In this document: positions 10,001 to 18,297 of the stretch, piece by piece | Layout: every line of letters starts with the position of its first letter | How positions within the stretch are numbered: position 1 is the stretch's first letter | Source: DATJFH01 sp035495815 | GTDB lineage: Bacteria; Acidobacteriota; Terriglobia; Bryobacterales; Bryobacteraceae | Assembly: GCA_035495815.1 (NCBI GenBank) | Contig: DATJFH010000154.1 | Span: 1 to 45,712 of the forward strand | Direction of reading: 5' to 3' | Length of the DNA: 45,712 nucleotides | Position numbers and translations under genes: made by a program | The notes under the pieces: generated by a model | Databases searched by the model: none | Told to the model about the DNA's origin: nothing | What the model saw: the letters and a program-made list of their open reading frames with translations, nothing else

Positions 10001-10236
10001 CCGGCCGATTCCGCGCGAATCTGGTAGGTGCCATTTGGCAGTCGTGGAAAAATGAAACGGCCATCGACGCTGGACGAGGCCTGAACGGAGACGTTTCGTT
10101 CCAATTGAGTTGCGGTGATCTTCGTCGCAGAAATCACGGCGCCAGTCGGGTCGGTGACTGTGCCGGAGAGCCGGGCTTCCTGAGCGTAGGAAACGGCCGT
10201 CAAGAAAATTAGCGGCAACAGCAGACGATGTGTCAT
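7051..10236 (-). CDS. Oar-like TonB-dependent receptor with carboxypeptidase regulatory-like domain (first copy)
   Basis: A 1061-residue outer-membrane beta-barrel protein of the Oar-like class that is abundant in Acidobacteriota. A signal peptide (MTHRLLLPLIFLTAVSYAQ) is followed by a carboxypeptidase-regulatory-like domain at about 20-105 (LSGTVTDPTGAVISATKITA), then a plug region with LPLNGRDVYQLARLAPG, then a long barrel ending in aromatic GLKYSF, as expected for BAM-dependent insertion. The ATG at 10236 was chosen over 10269 because it begins the signal peptide and has GGAG upstream. No TonB, SusD or sigma regulator sits beside it. Substrate is unknown; uptake or binding of plant-derived polymers or peptides is only a possibility. 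Confidence 0.88.
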   Translation of the reverse strand: MTHRLLLPLIFLTAVSYAQEARLSGTVTDPTGAVISATKITATQLERNVSVQASSSVDGRFIFPRLPNGTYQIRAESAGFKVYLKSGLLLTTNSDVLLNIIMEVGAVTEQVSVSGEATRVSTESATIQQLIDSKRIVELPLNGRDVYQLARLAPGTGTGGFNIGGGRTGSQNSNMANVRLDGNLNVNTSYGQILPSPSPDAVQEFSIQTSVPSARYGWASGVVEVSTRSGTNALHGALYEFLRNDKVDARSFFQPARSKRKRNQYGVAAGGPVFVPKLYDGREKTFWFVNFEQQKEPLSSPVNVFVPTDRQLRGDFSQSGRVIRDPIGNQPFAGNIIPASRLDQLALNYARKFVPTTPDASGLYQFQRPADNNPTSFLIRVDQALGSRHQLSARSFITRRTGPSSAGNLPAFQASIGVNDTDFVGVSWTWTVSPNKINTARFGFNGSYSNAELLPKLSDSEMRELGWSANYPRYNTNVPAIAVSGSFSGSTELSTLRDYSTFSWSDDFAWILGRHTLMMGIDTFHTRQEGYSVSRTHGLYSFTGNYSGLGLSDYFLGRPSTFRQGNPAVDRTLGLHSAVYFQDDFKAGRRLTLNIGLRYEIPLPPKSALDQTSFYRPGQRSRVYPNAPAGVLYPGDKDMNGETLGQAGYKWNRNYWAPRVGLAYSLTADQKTVLRTGYGIYYAPAWANVLGQLQIYQPFIRIIDLQNPPSFADPWAGYPGGRPHPYDRESGAVFDKEIAGFAMGPNYREPMMQQWNLGIQREFAGHFLTTVSYSGTRGTRIPYLHDINPAIYIPGQSTAANTNSRRPLYPDFARFSLAESVVNSSYHSLQASLDRRFAAGLTILASYTFSKTLTDLNSVLTNDGGVPNPDNRRLEWAPADHDRTHAFITSWIYQIPFASSRRGLSRALLHGWELNGIWSAYSGGPLTFATSQDRALRGQPNRADRLRDPRLAGGRSRAEFTARYFDTSAFAANRIGEFGNAPRAEGQLRGPGSIDVTLGVFKRFRGFRESHNLQFRTEMFNAFNRPNFSNPGTNLDTPAAFGRIVSAADGRILQFGLKYSF

Positions 10237-10491
10237 CGGAAAACTCCATGCGCTAAATGGAATATTCAAAGCGTCCAGAGTCTATCACAGAACCCACGGG
10301 CGGCTGCGCGTCCGATTCCGCCTCATCCGGCTCTTCGCCCACCGCTCCGGGAGGCGCCGCTCTGATGAGATCCGGCAATTTCCGAGCTTCTGATGCCGGC
10401 ATACAATTCCAAGGCCGGCCAATGCCGCCGGGCGCCGCCTGGTAGTGATGGTTTTTCCGATAATGTGGCCAGGACTTGCGCGCGCCGGCTA

Positions 10492-10935
10492 TCAGATGGC
10501 AGCCATTAGGGCGGCTGGGGACGGGGCGCCGCGGCGGCTCAGGCGGATCCTGCCGTCGGCGCCGATCAGGTAAACGGTTCGCTTCACGAACAGGCCATTG
10601 GCATGGTACATCTCAGCCACCGTCCGGCCCTTATCTACCAGCAGCGGGAACGGCAGTTTTTGTTTCTCACGAAAACCGGAATGGCTGACGGCGTTCTGCG
10701 GATTGACGCCGAACACCTGGACGTTTTTCGCTTTCAGGCTTTCCCAGTTGTCGCGAAGATCGCATAACTGCCTGGTGCAGCCGGGAGTGTCGTCCCCGGG
10801 ATAAAAGACCAGCACCACGTTCTTCCCGCGCAATGCGGAAAGCGACACGGCCTGGCCCGCTTCATCAGCCAGCGTAAAATCGGGGGCCACCGCGCCGACG
10901 GGTAAAGGATCCGCGAAGAGCCAGCCGAGCATCAT
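10492..10935 (-). CDS. PrxQ/BCP-type peroxiredoxin
   Basis: A 147-residue thioredoxin-fold peroxidase that would reduce hydroperoxides using a thioredoxin-like donor. The active-site segment FYPGDDTPGCTRQLCDLRD carries the peroxidatic Cys53 and a resolving Cys58 five residues later, the atypical 2-Cys PrxQ/bacterioferritin-comigratory-protein arrangement. APDFTLADEAGQAVSLSALRGK precedes it in two parts. No signal peptide is apparent, so it should be cytosolic. Its ATG overlaps the stop of the secreted metalloprotease-like gene (ATGA), indicating coupled translation from the hydrolase operon. Two adjacent ATG codons are possible starts. The family call is firm; the link to its exported operon partners is unexplained. 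Confidence 0.92.
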   Translation of the reverse strand: MMLGWLFADPLPVGAVAPDFTLADEAGQAVSLSALRGKNVVLVFYPGDDTPGCTRQLCDLRDNWESLKAKNVQVFGVNPQNAVSHSGFREKQKLPFPLLVDKGRTVAEMYHANGLFVKRTVYLIGADGRIRLSRRGAPSPAALMAAI

Positions 10936-13196
10936 TTGCCCCCAGCCGGCGGGTTCACGAATACTGCGGCCTTCACCGCGCCTTCGAGACGCGCGGAGAG
11001 AGTCTGGCCCGCTCTCCAGGTGAAACTGACCATCCCGTCGGCGTTGGAAGTCGCGATTTCCGGCGCTTCAGGCGAAATCGACGCCTCAACACGCACGCCG
11101 GGATAAGGCAGGTTGTTGACATCCCGGACCCGCAGCGTGAGCTGGTCCGGGCCGCTCGAAACCAGCGTCAACTGAGCTGCATCCGGCCCGGCCAGGACCT
11201 GGATGCGCGAAAAAGCCCAATCATAACTGGAGTCGGACGGCTCGGCTTGAAGCTCATCGACGCCCTCCTGCAAACCGGTCAGCGTGAAGGTGGTTTCCGT
11301 CTCGCCGGCCGGAATAGTCACGGATGCATCGGCCGACGCGGCGCCGGAGTGGGTGCTGAGAACGATTTCGAGCGGGACAGCCGAGGGCCGCTGGATCGAA
11401 ACGGTCACCGCCGCGGACTGTCCGGCGAGCAGGCCGGCCGCCGGAAACGTCGACAACTTTAGGCTGGAGCGCAGCACGGTATCGGCGGCGGCGCGGTCGG
11501 AGGCGGCCTGTGCATAGAATTTCTCGAATTCCCGCCGGAAGCCGTCAAGCTTTTCCAGTTCCTCCGTGGTGGGCTCGACGCCTTCGCGCACCACCAGGAT
11601 GAACGCAAAGCGGAAGCGGCGCTGGGAAACGGTCCAGTCGGGCGTGCGACGGCCCTCGGCGGCGATGATGTCGGCGGCGCTCACATTCCGGCGCTGCCCG
11701 TCCATCGTCACACCGACGCGCGGCAGGTTGGTGGCGAAGCTGCGGCTGGGTCCGGTGACCAGAAAGGGCGGCGGAACCTCGCCGGCCGTGCGGAATCCCA
11801 TCAGATACTGATCGAGGGGCGAGTAGCCTTCCATGGTGGCGCTGGTGATGAAGCGGGGGTTGGCGCCCTCGCCGTTGTCCTGGATGCGGTTGCCTTCGAG
11901 TACGGACGCCTCAGAGTCGAAGGTGAATGCCCAATGCGCGAGCTGCCCGCCCAGCATCGGGCGGGCCGACGGATCGCTCGTGTCGCGAACGCTGACATAG
12001 GCCAGGAAAAGGTGGCCGGCCTCGTGAGCCAGGATCGTCACCGGCGTGTCGCCCGTGCCGGGTCGCCCCGGCACCGGACCCCTGGGGTCCTTGGGATACT
12101 GGCTCAACGGCCCCATATTCATCACCGACTGCAGACGGCTGGGCGAGCCGAACTCATCGCCGATATCGATGAGGGTGTCGCCGTACCCGGTCCGGTTATT
12201 TCGCAGCGTGAACTCGCAAGCCACCGAAGCCGCGCAGGGGCTCACTCCCAGGTTGTTATAAATCACCAGGTAGTCATAAGAATCGTCGTGGCTGAGATAA
12301 AATTTTTGCGCCACGGAGGCCAGGTCCATCTCCTGGACGCGGCCGAACCTCTCGGCCACAGTGGAGGAGTACTCGCCCGAAACACCTGTCGCGAAGGAAA
12401 CGATCGAGGGAGCGCCGCGCAGACCTCCGGGCGAGATCCCGACGACAGCCGCATCCGGATTCACGCCGCCGTAGGCGTACTCGATCCGGCCGTCCGGGTA
12501 GAGCCGGATCTGGAAAGTCTGCGTCTGACCCAATCCAAAATCCTGGTAGGCGGAAACGCCGACCCAGCTCACCACGAAGCGCTCGGGCTGGGCCAGCGTT
12601 CGCACCGAGTTCGGAGTTCGGGATGGATCGAGGTCCATGTAGAGCCCCGCGATACGTGGCGGCCCGGCGGACATGCGGCCGAGCGAGCGGTCGGAAATGG
12701 TCGCATCCCCGGATTGGAACGTGAGGTTGCCGTCCGAGTTGACGAAAACCTGGCGGTACACGGCGCCGAAGAAGGGAAAATCGAAGGGCAGCTCGGCCGG
12801 CCGTGTGTCGTCATCTCCCATGTTGAGCAGCGGCGTTCCGCTCGAAGAGGCGGCCGCATCATAACTGGGATCGGCTGCGGCAAACGCATAAGCGGTGGAG
12901 GCAGCCGTGGGTTGGAATTGGACGGTCCTGCGGTCCAGGTTGAAATCGTTGCGGCGGGCGACGAGGTCGCCCGAATCTTCCACGATGGCGATGTCTCCGA
13001 TATCGCGGGAAGCGGCGCGAGCCGGGGCGTCGGAGGCAGCCCTGGACTGAAACTTGCGCTTCGCTTTGAACTGACGGTGGAGGTGGACTTCTTCGAGTCC
13101 GCGGTCGCGGTAGGTACCGCACACACCGGGCTCCGTGCGGGCAGGACTTTGCTCCACCAGAACCAGCGAGACGACGAAAACCGCCAACAGGCGCAT
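10932..13196 (-). CDS. Secreted HEAGH metalloprotease-like protein with nidogen-like and Ig-like regions
   Basis: An exported protein of about 754 residues. A signal peptide covers roughly residues 1-20. After a basic segment, residues about 120-275 look like a nidogen-type beta domain (FPFFGAVYRQVFVNSDGNLT; GLYMDLDPS). A zinc-protease motif HEAGH lies at about 391-395 (ILAHEAGHLFLAYV), so the two His residues and Glu match a gluzincin/metzincin-type HExxH; the third ligand is not obvious. The C-terminal 200 residues form Ig-like/CalX-beta-like repeats (VTIPAGETETTFTLTGL). The ATG at 13196 follows a GTG at 13199; either may be used. It sits 19 bp after the hydrolase gene and overlaps the peroxiredoxin. 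Proteolytic activity is inferred only from the motif. Confidence 0.75.
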   Translation of the reverse strand: MRLLAVFVVSLVLVEQSPARTEPGVCGTYRDRGLEEVHLHRQFKAKRKFQSRAASDAPARAASRDIGDIAIVEDSGDLVARRNDFNLDRRTVQFQPTAASTAYAFAAADPSYDAAASSSGTPLLNMGDDDTRPAELPFDFPFFGAVYRQVFVNSDGNLTFQSGDATISDRSLGRMSAGPPRIAGLYMDLDPSRTPNSVRTLAQPERFVVSWVGVSAYQDFGLGQTQTFQIRLYPDGRIEYAYGGVNPDAAVVGISPGGLRGAPSIVSFATGVSGEYSSTVAERFGRVQEMDLASVAQKFYLSHDDSYDYLVIYNNLGVSPCAASVACEFTLRNNRTGYGDTLIDIGDEFGSPSRLQSVMNMGPLSQYPKDPRGPVPGRPGTGDTPVTILAHEAGHLFLAYVSVRDTSDPSARPMLGGQLAHWAFTFDSEASVLEGNRIQDNGEGANPRFITSATMEGYSPLDQYLMGFRTAGEVPPPFLVTGPSRSFATNLPRVGVTMDGQRRNVSAADIIAAEGRRTPDWTVSQRRFRFAFILVVREGVEPTTEELEKLDGFRREFEKFYAQAASDRAAADTVLRSSLKLSTFPAAGLLAGQSAAVTVSIQRPSAVPLEIVLSTHSGAASADASVTIPAGETETTFTLTGLQEGVDELQAEPSDSSYDWAFSRIQVLAGPDAAQLTLVSSGPDQLTLRVRDVNNLPYPGVRVEASISPEAPEIATSNADGMVSFTWRAGQTLSARLEGAVKAAVFVNPPAGGK

Positions 13197-13215
13197 CACG
13201 GGGTACGTGCAATCA

Positions 13216-15309
13216 TTATCCCACGAGTGATTCGAGCGTCCAATCCGCGCGCTCCAGAATGCGGACGTTCGACGACCGGTAGAGCTCGCCGACGCTCTTC
13301 ACCTCGACGCGAGAACCGGCCGCATCGACGGTTCCGGCCAACGCCACCGGGCGCGGCGCCAGGCCGGCGATCACTTCGGGAAGGTCCGTGTGCAAAAGCA
13401 CTTTCGGCGCAAAATTAGCGAAGGAGTGGAAGTAGTTCTCGGTGTCGACCAGGCTGCGATAGGAGATCAGGCCGCCGGACAGGTAGAGCGAGTCCGCTCT
13501 TGGGGAGAGCGCCGCGGCGAAGGCGGCGGGTATCGTCATCTTGCCTTGGGCGGCAATGCGGATTTTCCGGCCCGCCAGCCCCGGATGGTTCGCAAGGGCC
13601 TGAATCACGGCGAGGATATCGGTGACGCGCTGCCCCAGCAGCGGCGCGCCGAGAATCAGCGATGCCCAGGCGTAATTCTCCTCCGTTTGATGCGACCTCT
13701 CATAGCCCGGCGATCCGCGGCCGAACTCGGGATCCAGGTCCCCGATTCCACGCAGATCGGGGACACAGAGCGGATAACCGGCCAGGGCGATGTTCTGGTA
13801 GAGGTCCCCCTCGCGCCAGCGCCCGTTGCGTCCGTTCGGTTCGAGCGCCAAAACCACGGGTTTGGTTCGATCGGACCCGCGCGGAAGAAACATCCAGGCC
13901 GGTACCCACACTTTGGGGTCCGAGTTCACTTCCCAGGCCTCGACGTCCACGCCTTTGGAGGCAACGCGGCGCAACACGCCCGCACGCAGGGTCTCCGCCG
14001 GGCGGCGCACGCCGAGGAGCCCTTCGACCGGCGCCGGGAGCTTCGGCGGGACGCGCTCCTTGTTGAGCAGGAACGGGGTCTTCCCCCCGAACGTCCGCAC
14101 GAGGTTGCCGGATTGCGCTACCCACAGCGTTTCGTCCGGCTCGGGCTTCACGGGCGGCTCCTCCGTGACTGGCTTCGAATCGCCTTTCAGCCACCGGCCG
14201 AAGAAGTTGTAGACTTCCATCCGCGAGTCATAGGAGAGCCCGTGCGGCAGCGGAGTTTCGCGCCATGCGATCCGGCCGGATTGCCCTAATTTTTCGTAGA
14301 CCGTCTTCAGCCGGGCGAATTCCTCGGCGCCGCTGGTGAGATACGACGGCGAATAGGTGCCGAAGAAGTCCCGCGCGCTCACCTGTACCAGTAACGGCTT
14401 CGGCGCGAGCGGGAACAGCAGGTCCCAGCGGTCGAATCCCAGCGGACCGCCGCCGAGCAGGTTCTGCTCCGCATCGTCGGTCGAGCCGGGCGGATTGAAA
14501 TTGGCGCAGGCAAAATTTTCCGTATTGCCCATCATGACGGCGGCGGCAGCCAGACGGTCGTCCACGGCGGCGAGCAGCATGGTGAGAGTCCCGCCTCCGG
14601 ACTGGCCGGTCGAAGCCAGCCTCTTCGGATCCACCATGGGGTGGGCGGCCAGGTAGTCGAGACTGCGCACCGCGTCCCAGACCTGCAGCCGCGTGCAGGT
14701 ATCGCCCAGCAGCAGCATCTGTTTGCCGGGTTGTGTATGTTCGTCGTCCGAGGAGCGCAGGCGTGTCGCCCGCAGGGAGGAATTGGGGTAATAGATCCGC
14801 TCGCCCTGGCCCATCGGGTCGAACGCCAGCACCACGTAGCCGAGGCGCGCCAGACCCTGGCAGCAGCGCTGATAGGAGTCGTAAGCTTTGCCGTTGCCGG
14901 AATGTCCCATCTGGAAGAGCACGCCCGGATAGGGGGCGGCGCCCGAAGAGGGAAGGTAGAGATTGCCGGCGATGTGAAACCGCGGGACGCTCTCATAAAG
15001 GAGCTTCTCGACGCGGTATCCCTCGCGCTCGAAAGTTCCCACGGTGCGGGCGTTCAGCGGTGTGATCTCGGGCATTCCGCCGGCGAGCTTCCAGAAGGTT
15101 TCCCGAACCCACTTCTGCCGGGCGTGAATCGCCGGCGCGCCGGTGAGCTTCGCCAGTTCACGATTGCGGGCAGAGTAGGCTTTCTGAGCGAGGTCGCGCA
15201 GGTAGTCCGGAAGGCAGCGGGAGTATTCACGGTATCCGACGTGGCTGTCGGAGGCGGCTTTGGCGGCTCGAGCTGCCAGGAGAGCGGACAGCAGTTCTCG
15301 TCTGGTCAT
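13216..15309 (-). CDS. Tandem alpha/beta hydrolase, acetyl-xylan-esterase-like, with degenerate second domain
   Basis: A 697-residue exported hydrolase. The N-terminus MTRRELLSALLAARAAKAA has a twin-arginine and short hydrophobic stretch compatible with Tat export. Domain 1 (about 100-375) is AXE1/dienelactone-hydrolase-like: nucleophile elbow GQSGGG (Ser237), Asp314 in VSARD and His356 in LPHGLSY complete a plausible triad. Domain 2 (about 430-697) repeats the fold (VVLALEPNGRNGRW; VCVPDLRGIGD-like CVPDLRGIGD), but its elbow position reads AQGKM, with no serine. It is the first gene of the operon with the metalloprotease-like and peroxiredoxin genes. The natural substrate is unknown; carbohydrate ester cleavage is the family expectation. 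Confidence 0.85.
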   Translation of the reverse strand: MTRRELLSALLAARAAKAASDSHVGYREYSRCLPDYLRDLAQKAYSARNRELAKLTGAPAIHARQKWVRETFWKLAGGMPEITPLNARTVGTFEREGYRVEKLLYESVPRFHIAGNLYLPSSGAAPYPGVLFQMGHSGNGKAYDSYQRCCQGLARLGYVVLAFDPMGQGERIYYPNSSLRATRLRSSDDEHTQPGKQMLLLGDTCTRLQVWDAVRSLDYLAAHPMVDPKRLASTGQSGGGTLTMLLAAVDDRLAAAAVMMGNTENFACANFNPPGSTDDAEQNLLGGGPLGFDRWDLLFPLAPKPLLVQVSARDFFGTYSPSYLTSGAEEFARLKTVYEKLGQSGRIAWRETPLPHGLSYDSRMEVYNFFGRWLKGDSKPVTEEPPVKPEPDETLWVAQSGNLVRTFGGKTPFLLNKERVPPKLPAPVEGLLGVRRPAETLRAGVLRRVASKGVDVEAWEVNSDPKVWVPAWMFLPRGSDRTKPVVLALEPNGRNGRWREGDLYQNIALAGYPLCVPDLRGIGDLDPEFGRGSPGYERSHQTEENYAWASLILGAPLLGQRVTDILAVIQALANHPGLAGRKIRIAAQGKMTIPAAFAAALSPRADSLYLSGGLISYRSLVDTENYFHSFANFAPKVLLHTDLPEVIAGLAPRPVALAGTVDAAGSRVEVKSVGELYRSSNVRILERADWTLESLVG

Positions 15310-15470
15310 GTTTTAAGAAGTGGGAGGCTCATTGCTCCGATCAATACCGGCTCCGCGCGGCGGACGGAAGCGGCTGGCTTATGTGGCGCGAGAGCCGCTA
15401 CAGGCAGTTCCGCCCGCCTGGCCGCGACAGGAACGCATTGTCGAGGGCGCGTGCGCCATATTTCTCTCGG

Positions 15471-15479
15471 TGTTACACT
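15471..15479 (+). promoter_or_regulatory. Extended -10 element upstream of the PHP lipoprotein gene
   Basis: TGTTACACT fits an extended -10 (TGn followed by TACACT). The ATG at 15490 begins 10 nt downstream, and there is no clear ribosome binding site. No good -35 was found at 16-18 nt. Confidence 0.4.
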
Positions 15480-15489
15480 CGGCGACATA

Positions 15490-18291
15490 ATGAAAATCCG
15501 CGGATTGATCGGGCTGCTCTTGGCGATTATTATAGCGGGTTGCGGAAAGCGCCAAAGCTCGGCCCCGGCGATCTCGAACCAGTCCTCCTTCCTGCTGCGC
15601 TTCGGTGTGAACGACCAGACGCCGGCGGATTGGAGCGGATCGGTCGAGACCACCGGGGGTCGCGTCGCGTCCCTTGCGCCGTGGCATTTCGATAAGGAAG
15701 ACAAGATCGGGCAGCAGGCGAATACCTGGACCTGCTCGACGCGGCTCGGGGCCGTGCTCGATCCCAAATACTGGTGGCTGGGCGCGCTGCATACCATTCC
15801 CAGGGACAATACGCTGCCCAAAGCTCCGCTGATTCCCAACGGCCTCTATATTACTTTGGAATCGGCGCAGGAAGCGCGCATAAGGACGGCGCAGGGCGAA
15901 TTCACTTTCCGTCCCGCCGACGCACTTCTGGGAGATCCCCTGAAATTCCTGAACGGCCGCGTGGAGGTCGACCGCGTCCCCGTCTCGCTCAGTCTCACGG
16001 CCGGCGATACACTGCAGGACGACTATCCGACGGTAGCCTTTGATTCCATGTCCAACGGCTGGGCGGCTTGGATCGGCTACCAGGCGGAAAAAGAGAAACT
16101 GACCGTGGCCAGGACCGACGGCTCCGAAAAGCAGGTGGTGGCCGAGGGAGAATTCTTCCGGCCTTCGCTCGCCGCCGGACCGGATGGAAAGCTTTACCTC
16201 GCCGTATCGGCGCATACCGGCGATACCTGGAAGATCGGCGTAGCCGTGAGATCAGGATCGAAGTGGGGCGCCCTGGAAATCATCTCCGCCGGCGGACCGG
16301 ATCTTTCGCCGCGGGCCGCCGTCGACTCCACGGGCAAGCTCTGGGTCGTCTGGCAAGGCTATCGCGACGGCCGCTCCCGCATCGTCGCGCGTGTCTTCGA
16401 CGGCGCCTGGAAGCCGGAGCTCGCCGTGAGCGAGAACACACGCAACGCCTGGGAGCCGGCCATCGCCGCCGATTCCAAAGGCCGCGTTCACTTTGCCTGG
16501 GACGCTTATGACGAGGGCAATTACAACATCTATTACCGCCTCTACGACGGGCAGAAGCTGGCCGAATCGCGTCGGGTGACGCGGCAGCCGCTGTTTCAGG
16601 CGCATGCCTCGGTCGCCTGCGATCGCAACAGCCGTCCGTGGATTTCCTGGGACGAGGGTGGAGCGAACTGGGGCAAGGATACAGGATTCCTGATTCGCCA
16701 AAATGCAGGCGAGGCGCTGTACGTGGCCCGCAGACCTAAGATCGCCGTGCTCACGGACGCCGAAATTCTCATGGCAACGCCGCCCTCGGGATTTCTGGAA
16801 CAGGCGCAGCTCGTCAGCGACAAGAACGGGAACATCTGGAGCCTCATGCGCCGGCGTTCGGAAAAACTGCACGAGGTATGGAGCCAGTCCCTGCAGAAGA
16901 ACCGCCTGCAACAGTACTCGATGTGGGATTACGCCGTATTCAATCTCTCCGTCCCGGGAACGCCGCGTCCGGTAACGCTGCCGTTCTCGTTCGGGCGCAA
17001 TGACCTCCGGGCGGGGATCGCGGCCGCCTCAAGCGGCCGGCTGGCCGTGGTCTGGGCGGGCGACGGGCGCGCGTTCTCGAAGCCGTATCCTTTCGTCAAG
17101 AACGAAGTTTATACCGCCGATATTCCGGGAGTCCCCAACGGAGAACCGGCGCTGACCAAGGCCGAGCTTCCGTCTAAGGCGGGTCCACCGAAGCCGGTCC
17201 ATCCGAGGGAAGTCGAGCAGGTGGCGAAAGTCCGCGCCGAGCGGATTCCCGCGGGCGGCAAGCAACTGCGGATCCTGCGAGGCGACATGCACCGCCACAC
17301 CGATCTCAGCTTCGATGGGGATATCGACGGATCGATCTGGGACTTCTACCGGTACACCATGGACGTCGCCGACTTCGACTACGCCGCGCTCACCGACCAC
17401 AACGCCGGAGACGATAACGAGTACTTCTGGTGGATCATTCAGAAGTCGAACGACCTGTTCCATTATCCCGGGCGGTTCACGCCGGTCTACGCCTACGAGC
17501 GCAGTCTGCGGTTTCCCAACGGCCACAGGAACCTGGTTTGGGCCAGGCGGGGCGTGAAGACGCTGCCGAAAACAAAGGGCGAGGAGGACGGGGTGGAGGG
17601 GGCGGCCAAGCTCTACGAGTATCTTCGCAAGTCGAACGGGCTGGCCATGTCGCACACCTCGGCCACCCTGATGGGAACCGACTGGCGCGACAACGACAAG
17701 GAGCTGGAACCGCTGGTGGAGATTTACCAGGGCGACCGCACGTCGGCCGAGTACGAAGGGGCGCCGCGCGCGCCGAAAGGGACCGAACCGTATTCGCAGC
17801 CCGGCGGATACAAGCCGCAGGGCTTCGTCTGGAACGCATGGGCGAAAGGCTTCAAGCTCGGCGTGCAGGCGTCGAGCGACCATTCCTCCACCCACGTGTC
17901 GTACGCCGTGCTGCTGGCGGAGGACACGTCGCGCGAGGGGATCCTGAACGCGATTCGAGCGCGGCACGCCTATGCCGCGACGGACAACATCATTCTGGAT
18001 GTCCGCTCGGGGGACCACGTGCAGGGCGATATCTTCACGGCGGAGGGCCGTCCGAAGATTCAGATACGGGTGGAGGGGACCGGGCCGGTCGAGAAGATCG
18101 AGGTGGTGAAGAACAACAAGTTCGTGTTCAGCAGCCGCCCCGGAAAGGCGTCGGTGAACGTGACCTACGAGGATGGCGAGGCGAAGGCTGGCGAGAGTTA
18201 CTATTACGTCAGGGTGATGCAGGCGGACGGTCAGATGGCGTGGTCGAGCCCGATGTGGATTACCGTGACCGCGAAGCCGGCCGCGCGTTAG
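15490..18291 (+). CDS. Lipoprotein with beta-propeller-like region and DUF3604/PHP-type metal-binding domain
   Basis: A 933-residue lipoprotein: MKIRGLIGLLLAIIIAGCGK has a lipobox ending at Cys18. Residues about 140-560 contain repeated W/D-rich blades (AAWIGYQAEKE, HFAWDAYDEGNYNIYYRLYDG), consistent with a beta-propeller. From about 595 a PHP-like domain follows: GDMHRHTDLS (Asp599, His601, His603), LTDHNAG (Asp636, His637), SHTSAT (His722) and SSDHSSTH (Asp797, His798, His802), all plausible metal ligands. The last 110 residues are beta-rich. This arrangement matches the DUF3604 family, whose activity is not established. It is divergent from the hydrolase operon, sharing a 180-bp intergenic region. 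Earlier in-frame codons were rejected because the lipoprotein signal starts at this ATG. Confidence 0.85.
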   Translation: MKIRGLIGLLLAIIIAGCGKRQSSAPAISNQSSFLLRFGVNDQTPADWSGSVETTGGRVASLAPWHFDKEDKIGQQANTWTCSTRLGAVLDPKYWWLGALHTIPRDNTLPKAPLIPNGLYITLESAQEARIRTAQGEFTFRPADALLGDPLKFLNGRVEVDRVPVSLSLTAGDTLQDDYPTVAFDSMSNGWAAWIGYQAEKEKLTVARTDGSEKQVVAEGEFFRPSLAAGPDGKLYLAVSAHTGDTWKIGVAVRSGSKWGALEIISAGGPDLSPRAAVDSTGKLWVVWQGYRDGRSRIVARVFDGAWKPELAVSENTRNAWEPAIAADSKGRVHFAWDAYDEGNYNIYYRLYDGQKLAESRRVTRQPLFQAHASVACDRNSRPWISWDEGGANWGKDTGFLIRQNAGEALYVARRPKIAVLTDAEILMATPPSGFLEQAQLVSDKNGNIWSLMRRRSEKLHEVWSQSLQKNRLQQYSMWDYAVFNLSVPGTPRPVTLPFSFGRNDLRAGIAAASSGRLAVVWAGDGRAFSKPYPFVKNEVYTADIPGVPNGEPALTKAELPSKAGPPKPVHPREVEQVAKVRAERIPAGGKQLRILRGDMHRHTDLSFDGDIDGSIWDFYRYTMDVADFDYAALTDHNAGDDNEYFWWIIQKSNDLFHYPGRFTPVYAYERSLRFPNGHRNLVWARRGVKTLPKTKGEEDGVEGAAKLYEYLRKSNGLAMSHTSATLMGTDWRDNDKELEPLVEIYQGDRTSAEYEGAPRAPKGTEPYSQPGGYKPQGFVWNAWAKGFKLGVQASSDHSSTHVSYAVLLAEDTSREGILNAIRARHAYAATDNIILDVRSGDHVQGDIFTAEGRPKIQIRVEGTGPVEKIEVVKNNKFVFSSRPGKASVNVTYEDGEAKAGESYYYVRVMQADGQMAWSSPMWITVTAKPAAR

Positions 18292-18297
18292 ACTTCG

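Noticed and set aside
10237..10491. 255-bp gap between a receptor and the peroxiredoxin
   Set aside because: No gene, hairpin with T-run, or promoter with good spacing could be supported there.
11934..13418. 494-codon plus-strand frame over the HEAGH gene and hydrolase start
   Set aside because: It crosses the boundary of two minus-strand genes and lacks any domain pattern.
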